A stretch of 37,548 nt of DNA, taken from the NCBI RefSeq assembly GCF_001949145.1, contig NW_019091362.1, positions 6,951,862-6,989,409 of the forward strand, given 5' to 3'. Position numbers and translations under genes: made by a program. The DNA is from Acanthaster planci. Lineage: Eukaryota > Echinodermata > Asteroidea > Valvatida > Acanthasteridae. How positions within the stretch are numbered: the stretch's first letter is position 1; every line of letters begins with the position of its first letter. The notes under the pieces are model-generated. The model worked only from the letters and a program-made list of their open reading frames with translations. It was not told where the DNA came from and searched no databases. Below are positions 29,425-37,548 of the stretch, piece by piece.

Positions 29425-32400
29425 CTGAAACAAATTGCACAAACAAACAAACAATTCAGAAATCTGACACAATGAGATGTCATACAAAGACAAGAGGGCT
29501 GGATTGTAAAAACGGACCTTTACACTTCAAGAACCGAGCAACACTTTTAAATTCCTGAAAACTTTCTTTCCTCAGTCACAGAACTAAAAGCAGGTAATGA
29601 GAGGTCTGCCCCGAAATACAACTTATTCAGAACACAAAATATGAACAGGAAAACAGCCTAAAATTTTGTGATTCACAAGTTAACCTTGTCATCAAATGAA
29701 TTGACGAGGAAAAGGAAATGATTGCAGGCTGACTTATCAACCCACCTGTGAGGTAGTAACCAGAGACTGACCAATCAACCCACCTGTGAGGTAACCAATA
29801 ACTGACCAATCAACCCCCCTGTGAGGTAACCAATAACTGACCAATCAACCCACCTGTGAGATAACCAGTAACTGACCAATCAACCCCCCTGTGAGGTAAC
29901 CAGTAACTGACCAATCAACCCATCTGTGAGGTAACCAGTAACTGACCAATCAACCCCCCTGTGAGGTAACCAGTAACTGACCAATCAACCCATCTGTGAG
30001 GTAACAAGTAACTGACGAATCAACCCACCTGCGAAGTAACCAGTAACTCACCAATCAACCCATCTGTGAGGTAACCAGTAACTGACCAATCAACCCACCT
30101 GTGATGTAACCAGTAACTGACCAATCAACCCACCTGTGAGGTAACCAGAAACTGACCAATCAACCCACCTGTGAGGTAACCTGTGATGTTTGTGTTGGAC
30201 AGGAACAGGTCATGCTTCTGGTCTCTGTAGGAGGACCATACCGTCGACTTCTCCAATATTGCTGTCACCTGCACACCAAACAAATGAGGAGAACTTTAAG
30301 TCTACAACTGGTGGGTTTCAGAGATGTCACAAGTACGGTTGCCTTCATGTGGTATTTGAGCCTATTTCCAACATTCTGCCCCCCACCCTACCAAGTTAAT
30401 CCCCCACCAAGAAATGTGTTCTGCATCTGTCCTTGGTTTTAGATACTGCTGAATTGAGTTATTCAAAGAACATACTGGGATGATATGCAATGGCAAATGT
30501 GAGGGGCTGGCAGTATACTGGAGCCACTTCCCTTCATCCAGGCAAATTTTGGGGGGGAGGTTTATAGGGCTGTGCCAAATATCCGAATAACCCAATATTT
30601 GAATATTATTTTTCGAATTTGAATATTCGAATGCAAAATTCATGAAAAGGAAGGGAAAATTTTCTTTTGTTTTAAATGAGAAAAATTGCACTATGGAGGC
30701 TTGTCACAAGCAGATTCAAATGAAAAGCATCAGAAATCTTACAACAATTTAAAAAGTAAATTATTCATTAAACAATTTAAAAGGAATAGAAATTGTCAAC
30801 TGGGCAAGAAGTCTTGTTCATCTCTTAAATTTCGCTAAATCATGGCTGGAGATACTCCTAGACGTGAGAAGCTATAATATTGATCATAATGAACAATTGT
30901 ATGTTGCAACTGATTTTGTATATGATTTGTTCATCAACAATCTGCCGGTCGGTGCAACCGAATATTTGGATATTCAATCAAACTGAAGGTCGAATATTCG
31001 AATAGTAGATAATTCGAATTGACTCAGCCCTATAGGTTTTTGAATTTTTTTACTATTTCATTTCCTTTCTGTCCCAAAGCGTGTAAGAGGTGCCTGAAGT
31101 TAGCTTCACCCCTGGAAAGAAAGGTCACAAAAGGTCACAAACAAATTCTCAATTTTTTTGTCCCCCCCTCCTTTAGACATTTGGTGAACTTAAATTTTGC
31201 TTCACTCTGTTAACCCATTCACGCCGGTATTCTTTTGACCACGACTGCTGGGCTGCGATATGCCCAGTATGCAAAGCCCTGTCCAGCAGCCGGCCCATAT
31301 TGAAACCGCAAGTCCATTATCAATAGAGTGTGTGTGTGCTATGCACTAATCCTCACACAAAGCGGCGGCTGTCGACGTCTCCCGGAGCGAAGGGGTTAAG
31401 CAACAAGAAATGCTTCTAAATGTTTCTGAATGCCTTGGCATACACTACAGAACCGATAACCGGTAGCTTCGCGGCCCGCTACAAACCTGCTCTCCATACT
31501 CCAAGCAGTTGGCCATGGCCTTGAGGGACTTGACAATCTGTGCCTTGGTGGCAGCAGGGTTGTCTAGCGAGGTGAGGCTGTCCGTCAGCAGACCCAGCAA
31601 AAACGTCACCAGATCACTGTCTAAGGCCTGTAAGATTAACACAGATGCACAGATTGAGTCCCGTCTCAATAAATCTTGCAATGGTAAAATTATCCAGAAA
31701 GCTCCTGTAAAGTATGAGGCAAACAGTGCTTTGAACATTTTGCCGATCAAACTTGTCAAAAATATTGCTGTAAATTTACAAATCTGTGCTTGCTGTCAGT
31801 AGACAGTTGAATAGAGACAATGATGTGGAACTTTGAACTCCATCAACAAACTTCGGGAGGAAACAGAACAAACATCTTGGCAGTGCAAATATACACAACG
31901 TCCTGGGGACTTCAATTCTGGAAAAGCCTCTATTCCACGAGTGCTTCCAGGCATAAACATCTTCTCTTTTTGCTGCTCTGAACACGCACCTGTTTGACGA
32001 GGTCGGACTGATCTTTCTGGAACATTTTGTGTAGGCTGTCGCAGGCCACAGCCGTCATGTCAGGTCGCGTCTTCATCCCTGCAATCATCGGCCCGATGCA
32101 ATCACTCTGGGCCATGCTGCGCACGCAGATCTAAATCACCAATTACACCCCCCAAAAAAGCAGGTATTAGCACCAACAAGCAGTATGGAAATCTCACAGC
32201 ACAGCACACTTTCAAAAACATTGCCTAACAGTAAATTTATGCTTGGATAAAAATCAATAGAGAACCAGACATGGCAATTTGCATCATACGTCAAGTTGAC
32301 TGGTAATGTGTGTTTGCTCAGTGACAGTTTCTTTAGCTTGTTCGGTCTCAGTCTTCTTTTTCATACAAATTCCAGACATTTTGAAAGGCCTTATCAAAAA

Positions 32401-35400
32401 AAATTGAGCTTCTGGGTCTGTTAATTTTCTACGAACAACAAATGACACAAGTGCTCACATCGTCCTCTACGATGCTGTTGACGGCAATAATCGCAGCCCG
32501 CGGGATTGCGTCATTCTTGGACTTCATGGAGGTGAAGATGGTGGGTATGTGACCCAGCTGGGGCAACTGAGCCGCAAGGTTGGCTTGGGCCTTGAAGAGA
32601 CTGACCACTGCAGATGTCACCATCTCCAGCTCGTCACCCTGGAGGGCAAAGACATGCAGATGCTCTGACGCTCAGTCAACATTTCATTTCGGAACTCTAA
32701 AGGCCATTTCACATTATTATCTTGCCAATGCATGCTGTCTGCGCCCAACAGAAGTGGGCCAAGGTCACATCAAACCAAGGCCTGCAAGGCACCAAATAAG
32801 AGTTTGTGCCTAGATCGGCTGTGATTTTCTTAACTGGTAAAGCCTGTCAGTCCTGGTCTTGACCAGGGCTGCATTTTAACTGTGAAACTTGGACTTCTTC
32901 TGAACAGTGTTGCATTCCTGCTAATGTGAAAGCTTTTCTGCAATCTTGAGGTTTGACTCTGGTCCAAAACTGACATTTTGAACTCTGTGAAAAGTCTTGT
33001 ACACCAACAGGTAAAACACATGGGCAGACAACAGTAGCAGTCTTAAAGCAGTCTGCATGTTTATTGCTTCGGGATGTTTACTAAACCATGCACTCAAAGC
33101 AAGAAGGAATCATGGACTTAACCATAACCAAGCACTACTGTTTGACAAAACATAAATACTGTTTCACACTGTTGCATTGCTTACATTGGGTGACTTCTTC
33201 TGTAGCAGGTCGGTGAATTTCTCCATCAAGGCCACCATAAACTCCCGGGGTTTGCGCAGGACCCACGTGGGCTGGGAGATGAAGAGCCGCAAGAAGACAC
33301 CTCCTACCACCACCTCACCTTCCGTGTCCACGTAGGCCACGGAGAAGGTCTCGGGAAGCTTCCATGTGGTGTCAATGTCTGCGTTCTGATTCACATAGTG
33401 TCTGCAGGGACAAGGTCAAAAACAGTTGTGAGCATTTTGAATCACATGTTGGGGGCCTAACAAGGACTTGGCTTACGTTTGAGGTTTGAGGCAGAGAGCA
33501 GAGTGGTAGCCAAGATGGTGATCACAAGCCATCACGAATTAATCACAAATCATCAAACATACGTGAAAGCTTAAGATTTTCGTTCACGAAAAGGTGAAAA
33601 CTGCATTCTGTCTTATCTATCACTCTGTTACTTGTGACCGCACTCATCATCAGGCAACTAGTCAGACTTGTGATGGACTAAACTACAACTCTGGTAAAGA
33701 CAGCCTTCAGAAACAAGGATCAAGACCTAAAAAAAGACCAGGCTTCCATTGCACCAGCAATGCCTCACGCTCGTTTGACCTATTGCCCTTTGAGAATTGG
33801 CATTCTTTGTTCATTTGCACCGCTAGACTGTAGACTTACTTGTTCTTATGCCCAAATATATTTTTCATACAGTATGACAAGCAAGTCCTTGTAGTTTGGA
33901 TGAACATTAAAGGTCTATGGAAAATGTCCCATACAGGAAGCTCTTCCACGCAGTCAACCCCTAACATCAAAGATGCCACAAGAGATCTCCGATACTCACT
34001 CATCTTTCATCCTCTTAACTGTCGCGGAGACTTTCTCCCTCGCCTCTTCATTCCAAATCAACTCCGGATTTTCATGAACGCCTTCAATGAGAAAAACAGG
34101 TGTCAACAGACATTACACGACTGCTTAAAAATGCTGATTAATTAGAAGGACCCGTCCATAAAGTGTGTTCTAAAGATAGTACGTGAATGTACAGGAAAGT
34201 GGATTTCCCTCCTCTCGCTGCCTATTTGAGGGTTAACTAGGTTTGTTAGCCTAGCAGCCCCTACTCACATCATTTGTAAAATAAAAAGGGAAATGGATAA
34301 AGAGCGGGAATAAGTTGTCTGTCCATCTACTGTGCTGCTTGTTTGTCCGTCAGTCTGACCAAGCACCTTCAAACATATGTATGCTGGCCTCCGGACTGTC
34401 CCGCATGGCGTCCATGAAGATGGGTGGCAGGAACTTGCAGAGGAGGATGCGGATACGAGGCCCCATCAACTTGTCTGACTGCATCTTGGCAAAGAGCTCG
34501 GCCGACTTCTCCCGGACATTGGGGTTGGGCGAATTGCAGAAGAGGTCTAGTACATACACCAGGCCACCTGGATGGAACATAATGTTCATTTCATTTTAAA
34601 TACAGGTACTATCTTTGCAGTAGGTTTTTTTTGGGGGGGGGGCCAGGGGGCTGAGGAGTGCTTCCAAAAACTCTACAGTGGCTCTTGTTACGTTGTCAAA
34701 TTTCATCACAAATGGTGACCAGTAAATCAATTTTAGAAAGAACACAGAGGACTAAAAACAGAATAATCTTCCAACTAGTAAAAACATAAATTTTAACTTA
34801 GTAAACCAAGGTACAGAACAGAAATTAAAAATATTATTTCAAAAAGATTCAACTCTGGATTAAATTCTCAAGAACAAAATAACCAAAATTCTCATGACTT
34901 GTCATTCTTGTCAATGGAGGCTCGTGTGAGGGTAGCACTGAAGAAATTTACAGACCTTTGGCAGTTATCTCTTTGATGATCTTGGTGTTGGAAGACAGAG
35001 CATTCAGGGTCTCAATCACTGTCAAGCAGCCTAGACAGAGAAACAAAGAAACTCTCATGAGCTGACTTCATCCATGACAAGCAATTAACGGTGGGTGAAC
35101 ACATTTCCCATTTGACAACATTTTCATTTCCTTGTCTTCTTAAATCAAAATCACCCTCAAAGAATTTGCTTGGGACTTTCAAGGATCAGAGATGTAAAGT
35201 AGGCTCCCAAACTTTCCCTTGAAATTTCAGGCACACTAGAACAGTGCACGCACATACACGATACCACACTGGCTCTGGAGATCTGTGACACATTTTTTCA
35301 GGCTGGGCCACATCTGTGAAGATTTCTTGTAGTATGGAAAGAATGTTTTCCAAAAAGATTGAAAAACCCTTTTTAAAAAAAAGAGAAACAGGTAGGTTGA

Positions 35401-37305
35401 CTGACCTGATGGTAGAGAATGGAGAGTAAGAAGCAGATATGGAAGTACATTTGAGTCGGCAATGTTGGCCACACATTCCTTGTTGGTTGTGACATTCCGT
35501 ACCACCTGATATAGAAGAGATTTCCATCCAAACAGTTAATGAACCAGTCTGGAATTTCAACAAAGTGAGGGTATTTAAGAACAAAGCCATTGTTCATGTT
35601 CAGTGTATGTGCGGTGGAATACAGCCTCCCTGATAAGACTGAAATCTTGTGTGCATATTAAAGAGGGTAGGGTAAGGAAAACCTTCTTTCCCCAATTACA
35701 AGCTTTAAACACGAGGTGACAAGACCAGCTTCCAAAATTAACATGAAAAAAGTGGAACAGTTTTCCCATTCACAATCGAAAAGAAATGTCAAAAAAGTGG
35801 GCTTCCGCGAGACCCCTTTTCACCGATTTCAGAAACACTTATTATGTATCAATGATATACCTCTGACCCTAAAAGGTCACAGGGAGATATGGCTGTAAAC
35901 AGGGTGCATCTTCACACACAAGTCTAGCAGTAGAGGCATGCTCAAAATGCTAGGTTCTTGTACAGTTCTGGTCCACCACATTGATTGTTCCATACATCAA
36001 GTTTAAGTGCATGATTTATTGTCTTTTTGTCATAAAATAAAACGTATCCTGGTCTCGTGCAGTTCCAACACAAACACAAAATTTGACCTCGCATGTTTCT
36101 GAAATTGGCCCAGTTGGTTGCGGACCGGAATTGCCTCTTATTTCTCTCATGTTGATTTTCGGCAAATAAATTGATTGCACACTGGTTTCTGAGTGGCCAA
36201 TCTACCTCCAACATCCTAGATGTCGCACTATTTGAAGCTTTTTCCCTACCTCTTTAATGTTCTTGACTGACTTGCAACATGCTTCACCCTGAGGAAGCAC
36301 TGCTTACATACTAAACAAGCTCATAAATATCGGGGTTGGAAAGAAATAGATTTTATGAAACCTTCTCACACCTGGTGGGCATTCCACCCTCCGTCAATTT
36401 CAGATATCCACAGACAAATTTTCTCTTTAATCAGACGGCCAACATGCCTTAGGTATTACCTCTAGTGCCAGCATTTGTAGCTTGGTAGCACCAGTCAGCT
36501 TCAGTAAGGAGAAGAGGAGTTTGTAATGTCCATTGCACTGTATCTCGGTACCTGCAAAATCAATCAAATCCCTTCCACCTGTCAAGCTAAATAGGCAGCT
36601 TAGGCCAACCCTTATGATTCCATCCAATACTGGTTTTTTTCTTGACTATAACAGCGCCAGAATTCCGTTTTGCTAGTGTCTGATTTACAATTAAATATAG
36701 TATTTGTGGCAATTATGGAGATGCACTATACTAGATTTGAAATTGACCAGACAGAGTGAGGCAAAAATCACTTTTAATGAAACTGATTTTTTTCCCTACT
36801 CTTTTCAAAGTTCTTGTAAAATCTACAGAGGCATAACTGGGCAATAGTTTTTCACTTAATTAACCAAATGCGTTCCTAGAACTTTCAAACAGCTGATTAA
36901 CAATAATTGCCTCAAATCCTCCAATGTTCAGTAGTATAAATTTGTCACAAATCTTTCCACCGAAATGACATCTACAACTTACGAAATAAATTAAGAATCC
37001 AAAAACTTCTCAAACTGATAGTCCATGGCAAACTTAGTAAAAACAAAGTCCTTTGCTTATCTAATGTGATCGTGTCCTAATGTGGTCGTGGCTGTAGCCA
37101 CTATTGCAGACTTGTGTGCAGTGTCAAGCAGCAGCCAAGTCATTGGAATGTGGCCTGATTCTGTGTATGACTTACCAGGGTTGTTCTTGATGACGTTGCC
37201 CAGTGATTCCAAGGCCATCTCACAGTCACGTAGCCGTTTGGCCTGGGTGCTGTTTTTACTGGTGTCTACCGCTTGGGATGTCAGGGCCATCAGGGAGTGC
37301 AGGTA
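29324..37305 (-). CDS. DNAJC13: DNAJC13 / RME-8, C-terminal 519 residues (12 coding exons; 5' part off window)
   Basis: A large peripheral endosomal J-domain protein that, with Hsc70, acts on retromer/SNX1 and WASH-dependent sorting. Coding exons in transcript order: 37176-37305, 36460-36551, 35406-35505, 34956-35030, 34367-34567, 34000-34081, 33185-33401, 32459-32638, 31990-32130, 31487-31627, 30169-30268, 29324-29424. They sum to 520 codons with the stop and all phases agree. Identifying segments are [88 protein letters not shown] and the C-terminal [19 protein letters not shown]. The armadillo-like helical repeats of the family fill most of this part. The N-terminal region, J domain and earlier repeats (about 1,700 residues in the human 2,243-residue protein) lie to the right. 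All introns are GT-AG. Confidence 0.96.
29733..30180 (-). repeat. 35-bp minisatellite made of exon end plus 5' splice site, 13 units
   Basis: The unit on the minus strand is GGTTACCTCACAGGTGGG followed by TTGATTGGTCAGTTACT. CAACCC landmarks (plus strand) lie at 29738, 29776, 29811, then every 35 bp to 30161, giving 13 units. The unit at 30161 is the genuine end of the penultimate DNAJC13 exon. Seven units (landmarks 29738, 29776, 29846, 30021, 30091, 30126, 30161) keep a GT at the donor position; three have GG and three have AT. In the centre the GG and AT forms alternate, giving a 70-bp higher-order repeat. Confidence 0.93.
30169..30268 (-). CDS. DNAJC13: DNAJC13 penultimate coding exon
   Basis: [20 protein letters not shown], then [13 protein letters not shown]. 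Acceptor GTGCAG, donor CACAG|GTGGGT. The last 13 exon bases and the donor are the founding unit of the 35-bp array that fills the next intron. Confidence 0.94.
30565..31032 (-). mobile_element. hAT-like non-autonomous element, copy 2 (inverted)
   Basis: It starts TAGGGCTGTGCCAAATATCC and ends GAATTGACTCAGCCCTA. Along its whole length it is the reverse complement of the element at 16119-16608. Flanks GAGGTTTA (30557-30564) and TAGGTTTT (31033-31040) agree at 6 of 8 positions as an old 8-bp duplication. It is inserted in the DNAJC13 intron between exons 31487-31627 and 30169-30268. Confidence 0.82.
31210..31399. mobile_element. TTAA-flanked MITE (piggyBac-like)
   Basis: About 190 bp begins TTAACCCATTCACGCCGG and ends CCCGGAGCGAAGGGGTTAA. 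The ends are imperfect inverted repeats (CCCNTTCNC then CCGG). TTAA at both ends is the target site of piggyBac-type elements. It has no reading frame. It lies in the same DNAJC13 intron as the hAT-like copy. Confidence 0.65.
31487..31627 (-). CDS. DNAJC13: DNAJC13 coding exon
   Basis: [38 protein letters not shown], then NCLEYGEQ. Acceptor TTACAG, donor CAG|GTTTGT; 47 codons. Confidence 0.95.
31990..32130 (-). CDS. DNAJC13: DNAJC13 coding exon
   Basis: [20 protein letters not shown] through [14 protein letters not shown]. Acceptor TTTAG, donor CAG|GTGCGT; 47 codons, phase 0. Confidence 0.95.
32459..32638 (-). CDS. DNAJC13: DNAJC13 coding exon
   Basis: [58 protein letters not shown]: an armadillo-like repeat. 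Acceptor CTCCAG, donor GAT|GTGAGC. Confidence 0.95.
33185..33401 (-). CDS. DNAJC13: DNAJC13 coding exon
   Basis: [20 protein letters not shown], then [20 protein letters not shown] and [20 protein letters not shown]. Acceptor CTGCAG, donor AAT|GTAAGC. Confidence 0.96.
34000..34081 (-). CDS. DNAJC13: DNAJC13 coding exon
   Basis: [20 protein letters not shown] then [17 protein letters not shown] is diagnostic. Acceptor TGAAG, donor GATGA|GTGAGT, ending in phase 2. Confidence 0.95.
34367..34567 (-). CDS. DNAJC13: DNAJC13 coding exon
   Basis: [56 protein letters not shown]: the most conserved block in the window. Acceptor ATCCAG, donor GAAG|GTGCTT. Confidence 0.96.
34956..35030 (-). CDS. DNAJC13: DNAJC13 coding exon
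   Basis: [20 protein letters not shown] then EITAK. Acceptor GTCTAG, donor AAAG|GTCTGT; in phase on both sides. Confidence 0.92.
35406..35505 (-). CDS. DNAJC13: DNAJC13 coding exon
   Basis: [20 protein letters not shown], then [13 protein letters not shown]. Acceptor ATCAG, donor ATCAG|GTCAGT; it ends in phase 1. Confidence 0.93.
36460..36551 (-). CDS. DNAJC13: DNAJC13 coding exon
   Basis: [20 protein letters not shown] through LQMLALE, matching the HFKLLFSLL region of vertebrate DNAJC13. Acceptor TTGCAG, donor GAG|GTAATA. Confidence 0.93.
37176..37305 (-). CDS. DNAJC13: DNAJC13 coding exon (first in window)
   Basis: [20 protein letters not shown] through [13 protein letters not shown]. 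Acceptor TCTAG, donor CCTG|GTAAGT; it ends in phase 1. Confidence 0.88.
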
Positions 37306-37548
37306 CTAGACACAGACAGGATGACAGAAGGAACAAAGCTGGCTTTGAGGCTGCATCAGATTCTCTTGCCTAGGGCTAGGTCTTGCTCTTTGTCCATTGG
37401 GAATAAGTGGACAACAGACCAAGCCATAGCCCTTGAAGCCTGTTTACAGCCTTATCTTCTATTGTTATTGAAACTATAAGAAATGGACATACTAGACACA
37501 AATGGCATGGCAGAAGGAAGAAAGTTGGCTAGAGATTATGCTACAAGC
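37304..37548. repeat. Duplicated exon-flanking segment, offset 186 bp
   Basis: TACTAGACACAGACAGG, then CAGAAGGAACAAAGCTGGCT, from 37304 recurs at 37490 as TACTAGACACAAATGGC, then CAGAAGGAAGAAAGTTGGCT, reaching the window edge. The first copy includes the 3' splice site of the DNAJC13 exon at 37305. The sequence between them shows no coding potential. Confidence 0.65.

Noticed and set aside
29733-30180. Regular 35-bp repeats suggestive of a CRISPR array
   Set aside because: Units are contiguous without unique spacers, and the genome is eukaryotic. It is a minisatellite.

Overview
This is an animal nuclear genome window. Genes are split by many short-to-medium GT-AG introns, the DNA is AT-rich, minisatellites, foldback elements and small DNA transposons fill the introns, and one tRNA-derived SINE is visible. 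Protein content fits a marine invertebrate, probably a deuterostome such as a cephalochordate or ambulacrarian. That placement is inference; nothing here fixes the species. A run of 104 N (6413-6516) marks an assembly gap inside a minisatellite.

Layout. (1) 1-15484, minus strand: AARS2, mitochondrial alanyl-tRNA synthetase. Eighteen coding exons encode about 971 residues; only the extreme C-terminus lies off the left edge. All exon phases join without a frame break. (2) 15485-19334: intergenic, about 3.8 kb, with a hAT-like non-autonomous element, a palindrome-rich foldback element and other inverted repeats. (3) 19335-22357, minus: five-exon gene for a 303-residue protein I do not recognise. 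(4) 22358-22853: short divergent promoter interval. (5) 22854-25513, plus: four-exon gene for a 307-residue protein I do not recognise. (6) 25514-29323: convergent 3' region with candidate poly(A) signals and no gene that I can support. (7) 29324-37305, minus: the last twelve coding exons (519 residues) of DNAJC13/RME-8, the endosomal J-domain protein; its 5' part, including the J domain, lies off the right edge.

The two recognised genes are housekeeping functions (mitochondrial translation; endosomal sorting) and show no shared pathway. The two unrecognised genes face away from each other across under 500 bp and may be co-regulated. Both have Pro/Tyr/Arg-rich C-terminal halves of the sort seen in axonemal and microtubule-associated proteins, but that is only a hypothesis.

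The most unusual observations are: a 35-bp minisatellite in the last DNAJC13 intron whose repeat unit is a copy of the exon end plus 5' splice site, giving an array of decoy donors; a GC-AG intron in AARS2; an Ile replacing the usual Thr in the CGGTH editing-site motif of AARS2; two inverted copies of one hAT-like element with 8-bp target duplications; and several long foldback structures.
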